A DNA stretch of 64,000 bases. Source: CAZKVU01 sp964556475 (GTDB lineage Bacteria; Patescibacteriota; Microgenomatia; UBA1406; HO2-37-13b). The stretch covers positions 1 through 64,000 of the forward strand of contig CAZKVU010000004.1 in the NCBI GenBank assembly GCA_964556475.1. Direction: 5' to 3'. A model generated the notes under the pieces. It was not told the DNA's origin, ran no database searches, and was given only the letters and a program-made list of their open reading frames with translations. This document shows, piece after piece, positions 7,259-14,429 of the stretch. The translations under genes were made by a program, and so were the position numbers. The stretch's first letter is position 1; the number at the start of each line of letters is the position of its first letter.

Positions 7259-7966
7259 TTAATTCTTTGAGCGGAAACTGATAAAATCGTTAATTGCTTC
7301 CTGTGTAAATGCTATTGATGAGGCTTTAAGAACCTCATATGCATTTAAGATACGAGCATCGACTGCTAATACGTTGTCAAGATTTTTTGCTGCTGTGTAC
7401 AAGCCTTTTTCTTTTGAGCTTGAATAGACAAGTACTGAACTGCGATTATTTTTTTCAAATACTGCTGATACTATCTTTGACAGATCATTTGTTTTTGCTA
7501 CAGAATCAGCTCCATCTAAAATAAATAATGTTCCACCCTTGACCGCATGGCTCAAACTGCCTAACAGTGCTTTTACCTTCTGCTTTTTGTTTAACTTCAA
7601 ACTATATTCTTTTTGTTGTGGTCCAAATGCCACACCTCCACCGACAAAAATCGGTGCTGATTTTGCACCGTGTCGAGCACGACCTGTTCCTTTCTGGCGA
7701 TAAATTTTTCGTGTTGATGATGCAATCTCTCCTCTTGATTTTACCTTTCGTGTTCCTTGTCGCTGATTAGTCAGGTAAACTCTAACATATTGAGCTAATA
7801 GTCTATCTGAAGCAGCTACATTAAATAGTGCTTCCGGAAGTGACTGCGAACCCTTTTGTGTTCCATCAACGCTTTTTACAACAACCTCAAGCTCTTTCTG
7901 AGCTCGTGGAGTAGCTGTTTTTTTTGGCTTATCTACTGATTGTGCTGGTGTAACTTTGTCTGCCAT
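7259..7966 (-). CDS. rplD: 50S ribosomal protein L4 (uL4)
   Basis: A 235-aa protein with an extended tunnel loop. The loop signature is QRQGTRKVKSRGEIASSTRK, followed by YRQKGTGRARHGAKSAPIFV. The C-terminal globular part (LDNVLAVDARILNAYEVLKA) matches the family. The N-terminal 20 residues are an extra Lys/Thr/Pro-rich tail. It starts 5 nt after rplC. In enterobacteria L4 represses this operon; no such site was identified here. Confidence 0.95.
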   Translation of the reverse strand: MADKVTPAQSVDKPKKTATPRAQKELEVVVKSVDGTQKGSQSLPEALFNVAASDRLLAQYVRVYLTNQRQGTRKVKSRGEIASSTRKIYRQKGTGRARHGAKSAPIFVGGGVAFGPQQKEYSLKLNKKQKVKALLGSLSHAVKGGTLFILDGADSVAKTNDLSKIVSAVFEKNNRSSVLVYSSSKEKGLYTAAKNLDNVLAVDARILNAYEVLKASSIAFTQEAINDFISFRSKN

Positions 7967-7971
7967 AGTTG

Positions 7972-8901
7972 TTATTCTGTTGTGTCCTTAGAACTTTCTG
8001 TTGTAACTTCTACTGTATCTTCTTTTACCTCGGATTCTTCTTTTGCTTCGCTATCGTTTGCATCTACATCTATTTTGACTTCAGCCTGTTTTTCATCCAC
8101 GTTTTTCTCTTGATCAGACGCTTGAGTTGTTTCAACTACTTCTTTTTCGGCTGCCTGAGTTGTTTCGGTCTCAACTTTTTCTTCGACTTCTGCGGCTGGT
8201 TCTTCCATAACAGGAAGTTGATGAGCTGATCGAACAATAAGCAACCCTCCAACTGAACCAGGGACAAGTCCTTTCAAGACAACCCCATCAGCAGTAACAT
8301 TGACAACCTCAAGATTCTTAACCGTAACTGTATCGTTTCCCATTCGACCGGCCATTCGTTTACCTTTGAAGACTCTTCCTGGTGTTGTAGTCATTCCGAT
8401 TGAACCTGGTGCTCTTTCACGATCTGATTGACCGTGCGTACGAGGACCACCGGCAAAACCATGTCTTCTGACTACTCCTTGGAACCCTTTTCCTTTTGAA
8501 GTTCCCGTAACCTCAACCTTATCACCCTTAGCAAAAAACTTTGATGCATCAACTTCATCTCCAACATGAAACTCAACTTCTCCAACCTTAACACCTTTGT
8601 TTTTGCCCTCGATTACGCTTAATGGTAATTTCTGATTTGGTCCATCAAGACGAACCTCTCGTAAAAAACGAAGCGGGGTTTTTATCCCCGCTTTGCTTAA
8701 TGTTATTTGCTGTGGCTTTTTAATTGATTTTGTTTGACCGAATCCAAGTTGGATTGCCCAGTAGCCATCAGCATCTTTAGTTCTGACGCCAACGACATAA
8801 CACGGGCGAGTATGAACAGATGTTGTGGGTATACGAATACCGTTGTCTGTAAAGACTTGAGTAGATATTCCTTTTGTACCTAAAATGAACTTCTGTATCA
8901 T
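7972..8901 (-). CDS. rplC: 50S ribosomal protein L3 (uL3) with an acidic C-terminal tail
   Basis: First gene of the S10/spc operon and an early 23S assembly protein. The core is recognised by FILGTKGISTQVF, FFAKGDKVEVTGTSKGKGFQ, GVVRRHGFAGGPRTHGQSDR and RMAGRMGNDTVTV. A start at the ATG at 8901 (MIQKFILG) fits the family; an in-frame TTG at 8916 would lie inside the U-tract of the leader terminator. The last 75 or so residues form a strongly acidic Glu/Asp/Val/Thr tail (EVEEKVETETTQAAEKEVVE) that is not part of the normal L3 fold. It is transcribed from the promoter at 9015-9043 through a 107-nt leader. Confidence 0.95.
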   Translation of the reverse strand: MIQKFILGTKGISTQVFTDNGIRIPTTSVHTRPCYVVGVRTKDADGYWAIQLGFGQTKSIKKPQQITLSKAGIKTPLRFLREVRLDGPNQKLPLSVIEGKNKGVKVGEVEFHVGDEVDASKFFAKGDKVEVTGTSKGKGFQGVVRRHGFAGGPRTHGQSDRERAPGSIGMTTTPGRVFKGKRMAGRMGNDTVTVKNLEVVNVTADGVVLKGLVPGSVGGLLIVRSAHQLPVMEEPAAEVEEKVETETTQAAEKEVVETTQASDQEKNVDEKQAEVKIDVDANDSEAKEESEVKEDTVEVTTESSKDTTE

Positions 8902-8912
8902 ACGCACTTTAA

Positions 8913-8940
8913 TCAAAAAAAACGACCCCAGACAGGGGTC
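8913..8940 (-). terminator. Intrinsic terminator/attenuator in the rplC leader
   Basis: On the minus strand GACCCC (8940-8935) pairs with GGGGTC (8929-8924) around a 5-nt loop, followed by G and eight T. A mismatch and then AAAA/TTTT can extend the stem. It lies 12 nt before the rplC ATG and 68 nt after the predicted start site, so it cannot end an upstream gene on this strand and must act in the leader. It is the clearest intrinsic terminator in the window. An upstream stretch (CAGATGGG, 8960-8953) could pair with part of the stem as a weak alternative. Confidence 0.7.
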
Positions 8941-8966
8941 CTTTTGGGAGTTCCCATCTGTGTCAT
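8913..8966 (-). CDS. Candidate leader ORF 2 in the rplC leader (17 aa), overlapping the terminator
   Basis: A 17-codon frame, MTQMGTPKRTPVWGRFF, starts immediately after the stop of leader ORF 1 (TAAATG) and ends in TGA at the end of the U-tract. It spans the whole intrinsic terminator stem. Ribosomes translating it would melt the hairpin while RNA polymerase is nearby. That it is translated is inference; no Shine-Dalgarno motif is visible, but re-initiation from the adjacent stop is possible. It resembles no family I recognise. Confidence 0.35.
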   Translation of the reverse strand: MTQMGTPKRTPVWGRFF

Positions 8967-9005
8967 TTAACTATACCTTGCAGACATGTGGTGTATCTCT
9001 GCCAT
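8967..9005 (-). CDS. Candidate leader ORF 1 in the rplC leader (12 aa)
   Basis: A 12-codon frame, MAEIHHMSARYS then TAA. Its ATG lies 3 nt inside the transcript predicted from the -10 box at 9015-9020, so it could be read by a near-leaderless ribosome. It has two adjacent CAC (His) codons. A short hairpin (GCAGA at 9002-8998 with TCTGC at 8984-8980) lies inside it. Its adjacency to ORF 2 and the terminator suggests an attenuator leader peptide. This is inference from layout only. Confidence 0.4.
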   Translation of the reverse strand: MAEIHHMSARYS

Positions 9006-9014
9006 GTAGGTTGA

Positions 9015-9043
9015 ATTATATAACATCCTTTTTCAAACGTCAA
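9015..9043 (-). promoter_or_regulatory. Promoter of the rplC ribosomal protein operon
   Basis: TTGACG (9043-9038), a 17-bp spacer and TATAAT (9020-9015) form a near-consensus housekeeping promoter. The predicted start is about 9008, giving a 107-nt leader to the rplC ATG at 8901. The promoter overlaps the last codons of the upstream ATPase gene (stop at 9033). Confidence 0.8.
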
Positions 9044-11441
9044 TCTTAACTTGCAGGATCTTTCTGTTACGAAGGACCAACTTAAAAATTTCAATAATCG
9101 CAATCACAAAAAATGTATAAAGTGCTACTGTCAGCCACAACGTTAAGCTCAACGATCTGGTTTTTAGAATTGTCTGAAGCGGGCCGTATGCTACTGCAAA
9201 AATCTGAAATAGAAAACCAGCTATAAAAGCAACAATTAAGAATGTATTGTTAAAAAGATTTTTAGACCACATCGGCTTGTGCAATGTGCGAATAGAAAAA
9301 ATGTACAAAAGTGTGCTAAGGCCCAAAACGCTAAATGTAATTGTTCGAGCGGTATCAAGGCCAACTTTTGGCAAGTATATTACGAACGTTATTAAGCCAA
9401 CGATTGCAGTTGTCATACTAATAAGTACAATAAATGTACGCATGGGTGCATCAATAATTGACCGCTGCGCTGTATTTGGCTTTTGTTCTAATAACTTCTG
9501 ATCATGCGCTTCAGCAGACAAAGCAATAGCAGGTAACCCATCCGTAATAACATTAATCCATAAGATTTGGGCAGCTGTTAATGGCAGCGGCAAGCCTAAT
9601 AATAGTGTGCCCATTACCAGAAAAACTTGGGTAAAACTATCTGAAATAAGATAGAGAACAACCTTTTTCAGATTTTCGAAAATACCGCGTCCTTCTTCAA
9701 CAGCCGCAACAATCGTCCTAAAATTCGAATCAAGTAATACAATGTCAGCTGTTTCCTTTGATACGTCAGATGCCTCAGCAACAACAATTCCAATATTTGC
9801 CCGCTTAAGTGCAGGGGCATCATTTACTCCATCTCCTACAAGTGCAACGACCTCATTGTTCTTTTGAAGTGCCTCAACGATGCGAAGTTTATGATTTGGA
9901 GTAACTCGCGCAAAAATATCTGTTCTAACAACTTCATCACGAAGCTGGGCTGGAGACATTGTTTCAATACTGGCACCATCAAGCACTCGAGGATTCTCGC
10001 TACTGCCTTGAGTTTTCCTCCACACAGCTTCAGCGGTCCCGGCATAATCGCCAGTTAACATAACAATGCGAATTCCAGCAGATCTAGTTTGATCAAAGAC
10101 CTCAGCTAAATTTTCACGAACCGGATCTTCTAATCCTAAAAGCCCAATCCATTCAAAATTGGTTTCGTCCTTATCAGATTGAGCTAATGCAACAACCCTC
10201 AGGTTATTTTTTGACCACTCATCTGTTTTATTGAGAATTTCTCGTGCAGTGTGTTCATCCATGTTCATTTTTCGAAGTAATACTTCGGGCGCACCTTTGT
10301 AGTAAACGCTTCCATCAATAGTAACACTCATGTATTTGTGCTCACTATTAAAAGGAACCTCAGCTTCACGAACTCGAGAATCCGTAATCTTCTGCGGGTC
10401 ATATCCAAGGGAATATCCCCATTCCCAAAGTGCGATTTCTAAAGGACCGGTAATGTTGTTAGCCAAAATTGCTGCATACATAGCTTTCTCCTGGTCAATC
10501 ACATCGGTGGTTACAACGCGCATCTTTCCTTCTGTCAATGTCCCGGTTTTATCTGTTGCAATTACTGTTACTGAGCCGAGCGTTTCAGCAGCGACTAGTT
10601 TTCGCACTAGAGCCTTGCGCTTCAAAATCTTCTGCATGCCCAAAGCAAGAATGACTGTTAATGAAATTGCCATACCCTCGGGAATCGCCGCAACTGCAAC
10701 GGCCACAGACGTCGTGAACATCTCTAAAAATGTTCGGCCCAACAAAAGTCCAATCACAAGAATTACAACTGAGAGTATGAGTACGATTGAAGCAAGTATT
10801 CTCGCCAACTGATCCAATTTAAGTTGTAATGGAGTTTTCGGTTCCTGAGCATTAAGTAAATCAGCTGCTATTGTTCCCATGCGTGTTGACTGTCCTGTCC
10901 TCACGACTCTCATAACAGCCCTTCCTGTTAGCGCAATTGTACCCATATATACTTCGCTATCTTGTTTCTTAATAACTTGTGTGCTTTCTCCTGTTAACAT
11001 TGACTCATCTGCCGAGAAATTAATTGATTCAAGAAGGATGCCATCTGCGGGAATCTTATTTCCCTGAGCTATCATAATAACGTCTCCAGGTACAATATGC
11101 TGCGTGGCAACATCCTGAACTTCTCCATCTCGCATTATTCGCGCAGTGTGATTAACCATTGAAGATAAAGCCTCAAGAGCTTTCTCAGCTTTTAGCTCCT
11201 GATAACAACCCATTATCGTATTAACGAGAATGGCCAAGGTGATTACTGCAGCGTCAGAAATATCACCGAGCGCAAATGTAATACCACCAGCTGCGATCAG
11301 AACATAAATAAGTGGAGACAGGAATTGGTTAAAGAATAATCGGACTACTGATATTCTTTCCTTACGAGGTAGGGTGTTTTCACCATATTGTGATAAGAGT
11401 CTTGAAGCTTCAACATTGGTAAGGCCTTGATGCGACGTCAT
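9033..11441 (-). CDS. P-type cation-transporting ATPase (P2, Ca2+-ATPase-like)
   Basis: An 802-aa ATP-driven cation pump of the inner membrane. Motifs in order: actuator TGES (150-153), IPEGM in M4 (253-257), phosphorylated Asp in DKTGTLT (297-303), nucleotide-site KGAPE (382-386), TGD (463-465), GDGVND (536-541), and WINVITDGLPA in M6 (N630, D634). The PEG and N..TDG pattern fits calcium-type P2 ATPases. M5 has SDSFTQVF where SERCA has a calcium-binding Glu, and the N-domain is short, so the ion is uncertain. It separates rpsJ from rplC, which are adjacent in most bacteria. A TATAAT box exactly 6 nt before the ATG suggests its own leaderless transcript. Confidence 0.9.
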   Translation of the reverse strand: MTSHQGLTNVEASRLLSQYGENTLPRKERISVVRLFFNQFLSPLIYVLIAAGGITFALGDISDAAVITLAILVNTIMGCYQELKAEKALEALSSMVNHTARIMRDGEVQDVATQHIVPGDVIMIAQGNKIPADGILLESINFSADESMLTGESTQVIKKQDSEVYMGTIALTGRAVMRVVRTGQSTRMGTIAADLLNAQEPKTPLQLKLDQLARILASIVLILSVVILVIGLLLGRTFLEMFTTSVAVAVAAIPEGMAISLTVILALGMQKILKRKALVRKLVAAETLGSVTVIATDKTGTLTEGKMRVVTTDVIDQEKAMYAAILANNITGPLEIALWEWGYSLGYDPQKITDSRVREAEVPFNSEHKYMSVTIDGSVYYKGAPEVLLRKMNMDEHTAREILNKTDEWSKNNLRVVALAQSDKDETNFEWIGLLGLEDPVRENLAEVFDQTRSAGIRIVMLTGDYAGTAEAVWRKTQGSSENPRVLDGASIETMSPAQLRDEVVRTDIFARVTPNHKLRIVEALQKNNEVVALVGDGVNDAPALKRANIGIVVAEASDVSKETADIVLLDSNFRTIVAAVEEGRGIFENLKKVVLYLISDSFTQVFLVMGTLLLGLPLPLTAAQILWINVITDGLPAIALSAEAHDQKLLEQKPNTAQRSIIDAPMRTFIVLISMTTAIVGLITFVIYLPKVGLDTARTITFSVLGLSTLLYIFSIRTLHKPMWSKNLFNNTFLIVAFIAGFLFQIFAVAYGPLQTILKTRSLSLTLWLTVALYTFFVIAIIEIFKLVLRNRKILQVKIDV

Positions 11442-11447
11442 TCATTC

Positions 11448-11456
11448 ATTATAGCA
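11448..11456 (-). promoter_or_regulatory. Extended -10 promoter of the P-type ATPase gene
   Basis: TGC followed by TATAAT (11453-11448), with exactly 6 nt before the ATG at 11441. Standard -10 to +1 geometry puts transcription at the A of the ATG. No good -35 is present, as is common with extended -10 promoters. Confidence 0.6.
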
Positions 11457-11468
11457 ACAAGGGTTTGA

Positions 11469-11762
11469 TTATTTTTTAAGTTCCAGCTTTTGAAACCATC
11501 CTCTGCGGTACATGAGCGCTATCACAGCGTAAACTGCAACATCAACCCATGTTTCATCAAGCGATTCGTTTTCAGGCTTAAGATGGTTAAGAAGTAAATT
11601 TTTGAGTCTACTTAATTTTTCACTTTCCCTAATTGCAATACCAAGCTCTTCAATCTCCAAAATATTTTCTTTACCGTAATCTTTGTGTTTTTTGATAAAT
11701 GTTTCGAGGGATTCCTGGCAGATGATGTTAAAAGCTTCTTCAAGTGTTTGAGGCTCTGTCAT
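11469..11762 (-). CDS. DUF1599-like (MazG-related nucleotide hydrolase-like) small protein
   Basis: A 97-aa all-helical protein. The pattern KHKDYGKENILEIEELG, then the RESEKLSRLKNLL helix, ESLDETWVDVAVYAVIAL and RRGW resembles DUF1599, a short all-alpha family related to MazG-type NTP pyrophosphohydrolases. The acidic residues in the E..DTW.D helix would be the metal ligands. The substrate is unknown, and it could equally be a nucleotide-binding partner without activity. It lies between rpsJ and the ATPase. A TATACT box (11771-11776) lies 8 nt upstream of its ATG. Confidence 0.65.
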   Translation of the reverse strand: MTEPQTLEEAFNIICQESLETFIKKHKDYGKENILEIEELGIAIRESEKLSRLKNLLLNHLKPENESLDETWVDVAVYAVIALMYRRGWFQKLELKK

Positions 11763-11770
11763 GTTTACCT

Positions 11771-11776
11771 AGTATA
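11771..11776 (-). promoter_or_regulatory. -10 box upstream of the DUF1599-like gene
   Basis: TATACT on the minus strand, 8 nt before the ATG at 11762, in the short gap after rpsJ. No convincing -35. It would allow the gene to be expressed separately from tuf-rpsJ as a near-leaderless transcript. Confidence 0.45.
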
Positions 11777-11802
11777 CAAAAAAAGAAAGTAAAGTGAAAG
11801 AT

Positions 11803-12114
11803 TTAGTTCATCTTAACTTCAACGCTGACTCCGGCAGGCAGGTCGAGATGCATCAAAGAATCAATGGTTTGATTCGTTGGGTTAACTATGTCAATAAGAC
11901 GTTTGTGGGTTTTAAGGCCGAAATATTCTCGACTGTCCTTATCAATGAAAGCAGCCTTATTAACAACGTATTTTTCAATTTTCGTTGGGAGCGGAATGGG
12001 ACCAACAAAAGAAGCGCCTGTCTTTGTAGCAGTATCAATTAATTTTTGACAGGTTTCATCGATTAAACGATGATCAAAGGACTTTAAACGGATTCTGATT
12101 TTTCCTTTTGGCAT
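11803..12114 (-). CDS. rpsJ: 30S ribosomal protein S10 (uS10)
   Basis: A 103-aa 30S head protein, which also acts as the NusE antitermination factor in bacteria. It begins MPKGKIRIRLKSFDHRLID and contains GPIPLPTKIEKYVVN, LKTHKRLIDIVNPT and the C-terminal DLPAGVSVEVKM. The family start is the ATG at 12114; a longer frame upstream reads into the tuf-rpsJ hairpin and is not conserved S10. It follows tuf after 81 nt but is cut off from rplC by 2.9 kb. Confidence 0.96.
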   Translation of the reverse strand: MPKGKIRIRLKSFDHRLIDETCQKLIDTATKTGASFVGPIPLPTKIEKYVVNKAAFIDKDSREYFGLKTHKRLIDIVNPTNQTIDSLMHLDLPAGVSVEVKMN

Positions 12115-12143
12115 TTTTTTAAATGTGCTTCTTTCGGTTAGAC

Positions 12144-12172
12144 TGTTGGAGCTGGACAAACCAGCTCCAACA
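12144..12172 (-). promoter_or_regulatory. Perfect 12-bp hairpin between tuf and rpsJ
   Basis: TGTTGGAGCTGG and CCAGCTCCAACA form a perfect 12-bp inverted repeat around a 5-nt loop (12156-12160). There is no U-run after it on either strand, so it is not an intrinsic terminator. A role in RNA processing, in stabilising the abundant tuf message, or in setting the tuf to rpsJ ratio is inference. Confidence 0.75.
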
Positions 12173-12195
12173 CCCTAGGTAAATGTTAAAGTAAA

Positions 12196-13383
12196 TTACT
12201 TATTAATCTTAGTGACAACACCTGCTCCAACTGTCTTACCACCCTCGCGGATAGCAAATCTCAATCCTTCTTCAAGAGCAACTGGGTAGATTAATTTACC
12301 ATTAATCTTAATGTTGTCTCCAGGCATAACCATTTCGACACCGCTTGGAAGGGTGACTTCACCAGTAACGTCAGTTGTTCTAATGTAGAACTGTGGTCGG
12401 TAACCTGTGAAGAATGGGCTATGACGTCCACCTTCCTCTTTTTTCAAGACATAAATCTCTGCCTCGAATTCAGTATGTGGTGTAACTGTACCTGGCTTGG
12501 CAATAACTTGGCCACGCTCAATATTTTCCTTTTCAATACCTCTGAGCAATAAACCAACGTTGTCACCAGCTTGTGCCTCATCAAGAGTTTTTCTAAACAT
12601 TTCAACTCCTGTGATGGTTGATTTTTGAGTATCTTTACCAAGACCAATGATTTCAATTTCATCACCAGTTTTGATTTGACCTCTCTCAACACGACCTGTA
12701 GCGACAGTTCCACGACCTGAGATTGTAAAAGCATCCTCAATTGGCATTAAGAATGGCTTGTCTGTGTCACGGACTGGATCTGGAACAGAATCGTCAACTG
12801 CCTGCATAAGATCAAGGATTGCTTTTTCTGCATCAGCATCGCCATCAATAGCTTTAAGAGCTGATCCACGAATAACCGGAACTTTGTCACCTGGGTATTC
12901 GTACTTTGAAAGCAAGTCGCGAACTTCCATTTCAACAAGATCCAATAATTCTGCATCCTGAACCATATCTGTTTTGTTCAAGAAAACAACAATGTAAGGA
13001 ACATTAACTTGTCGTGCAAGAAGAACGTGCTCACGAGTTTGTGGCATTGGTCCATCTGGAGCTGAAACTACGAGAATAGCGCCGTCCATTTGGGCAGCAC
13101 CGGTAATCATGTTCTTGATGTAGTCTGCGTGACCTGGAGCATCAATGTGAGCATAGTGTCTTTTATCAGTTTCGTACTCTGAGTGGCTAATATTAATAGT
13201 AACTCCGCGCTCTCTTTCTTCTGGAGCCTTATCAATATCTTCATATTTAAGAACTTCAGCTTTACCTGACTTAGCTAAAACATGATGAATAGCTGATGTT
13301 AATGTAGTTTTACCATGATCAACGTGACCAATGGTACCGATATTTAAGTGAGGCTTGTTCCTCTCAAATGTTCCTTTTGCCAT
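12196..13383 (-). CDS. tuf: Translation elongation factor Tu
   Basis: A 395-aa GTPase that delivers aminoacyl-tRNA to the ribosome. G motifs are GHVDHGKTTL (G1), RGVTI (G2), DAPGHADY (G3), NKTDM (G4, with Thr where Cys is common) and a G5 SALK. Domains 2 and 3 are complete (FTISGRGTVATGRVERG, near-C-terminal REGGKTVGAGVV). It is the only tuf in the window and heads a tuf-rpsJ unit with its own promoter and an 82-nt structured leader, separated from fusA by about 11 kb. Confidence 0.98.
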   Translation of the reverse strand: MAKGTFERNKPHLNIGTIGHVDHGKTTLTSAIHHVLAKSGKAEVLKYEDIDKAPEERERGVTINISHSEYETDKRHYAHIDAPGHADYIKNMITGAAQMDGAILVVSAPDGPMPQTREHVLLARQVNVPYIVVFLNKTDMVQDAELLDLVEMEVRDLLSKYEYPGDKVPVIRGSALKAIDGDADAEKAILDLMQAVDDSVPDPVRDTDKPFLMPIEDAFTISGRGTVATGRVERGQIKTGDEIEIIGLGKDTQKSTITGVEMFRKTLDEAQAGDNVGLLLRGIEKENIERGQVIAKPGTVTPHTEFEAEIYVLKKEEGGRHSPFFTGYRPQFYIRTTDVTGEVTLPSGVEMVMPGDNIKINGKLIYPVALEEGLRFAIREGGKTVGAGVVTKINK

Positions 13384-13427
13384 ATTTGTTTAAACTTAAA
13401 AAGGTTAACTTCTAAATAAATAACAAA

Positions 13428-13463
13428 AATCATCCCAACAAACATGTGCTTGCGGGTATGATT
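13428..13463 (-). promoter_or_regulatory. 5'-terminal hairpin followed by a U-rich run in the tuf leader
   Basis: On the minus strand AATCAT, a bulged A, then CCC (13463-13454) pairs with GGGATGATT (13436-13428). An inner stem of CAAGC with GTTTG extends it. The 3' arm runs into TTTG and more U-rich sequence. It begins about 2 nt from the predicted start site (13465). It could be an attenuator or a 5' stability element. Confidence 0.6.
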
Positions 13464-13471
13464 GTTTTCGA

Positions 13472-13500
13472 ATTATACGAGACTGAAAAGGAAAATGCAA
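13472..13500 (-). promoter_or_regulatory. Promoter of tuf-rpsJ
   Basis: TTGCAT (13500-13495), a 17-bp spacer and TATAAT (13477-13472). Predicted start about 13465, giving an 82-nt leader. Confidence 0.65.
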
Positions 13501-13516
13501 CACTATTTACTACCCA

Positions 13517-13545
13517 TTGAAAAATATATAAATAATGACTACTAT
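13517..13545 (+). promoter_or_regulatory. Promoter of the DUF1189-like gene
   Basis: TTGAAA (13517-13522), a 17-bp spacer and TACTAT (13540-13545), divergent from the tuf promoter. It would give a leader of about 14 nt. Confidence 0.4.
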
Positions 13546-13565
13546 GTGTAATAAGCAGCTCAAAT

Positions 13566-14429
13566 ATGAAACAATTGAGAACCATATTTTATGTAGTAAA
13601 ACATTCTTTATTCCCAACGGATAACTATTATGTTACAGTCCGAAAAAATACTTCGTTCTGGTTCTCTTTCAAATACATCGTTTCATTAGTGCTCATTGTC
13701 AGTGTGGTATTGACCATACTGTACCCGCTTCATTTTCTGCCAATCTATCAACCGGGAAAACTTAAGAATGAGGTATTGAAAACACTCGGACAGCTACCGG
13801 ATGATTTTGTGCTCAATATTAATTATTATGGTGTTCTTACCACTAATCAGCAGAGACCGATTATTATCTTTAATCAAAATAACAACTCTCCAAAACGATT
13901 TCTCGTGATTGATTCACTGGCAAATGACAGCATGGCTAAGGATTATGACTCTCGAATTATCCTTATGAGAAGAAAAGCAATTATTCAAAGTTTTGATCAG
14001 ACTATTACCTTTAACTATCGCGATGAGAGGCCAATTACCATAAATCACCAAACTATTGAAAATATTACAAGTATTATTGAGGAGCTGTTTTCCTATTATT
14101 GGATCATTCTTGGGGGAGTCATGTTTATTTTGCTCTTAACTATCCCAACGCTCCTTCTAATCAGTAAGATACTGTATCTTATTCTTGCTTCACTTATTGT
14201 ATTCGTCGTTGCAAAACTTTTCTTTATACGTCAATTGAGTTATAAAAAGACTTTACAGATCAGCATGCATGCTGCAACCGCTCCGATCATCCTCGAATAT
14301 ACAAGTATGCTATTCCACATTAGCATACCGATAAAAATCTGGTTTTTCTTACTAACGCTGGTATTCATTGCAGCAGGAGTTTATGAGGCATATGCTTCTG
14401 AAATCAAGAACAAATCCAGAACGGATTAA
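13566..14429 (+). CDS. DUF1189-like integral membrane protein
   Basis: A 287-aa membrane protein. It has a first membrane segment at about 33-52, an extracytoplasmic region of about 120 residues (55-175), and four C-terminal segments from about 178 to 278. This one-plus-four layout and an N-terminus beginning KQLRTIFYVVKHSLF resemble DUF1189 proteins, whose function is not established. It is divergent from tuf. Its stop directly abuts the stop of the convergent gene at 14430, leaving no intergenic base. Confidence 0.55.
   Translation: MKQLRTIFYVVKHSLFPTDNYYVTVRKNTSFWFSFKYIVSLVLIVSVVLTILYPLHFLPIYQPGKLKNEVLKTLGQLPDDFVLNINYYGVLTTNQQRPIIIFNQNNNSPKRFLVIDSLANDSMAKDYDSRIILMRRKAIIQSFDQTITFNYRDERPITINHQTIENITSIIEELFSYYWIILGGVMFILLLTIPTLLLISKILYLILASLIVFVVAKLFFIRQLSYKKTLQISMHAATAPIILEYTSMLFHISIPIKIWFFLLTLVFIAAGVYEAYASEIKNKSRTD

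Noticed and set aside
8901..8916. TTG at 8916 as the start of rplC
   Set aside because: It lies in the U-tract of the leader terminator and adds residues not seen in L3; the ATG at 8901 fits the family start.
12115..12159. Longer N-terminus for S10
   Set aside because: The extra 15 residues are encoded within the tuf-rpsJ hairpin region and do not match S10; the ATG at 12114 begins the conserved sequence.
13383..13445. Upstream ORF in the tuf leader
   Set aside because: The ATG at 13445 opens a frame that runs out of phase into tuf without a stop in the leader, so it does not look like a leader peptide.
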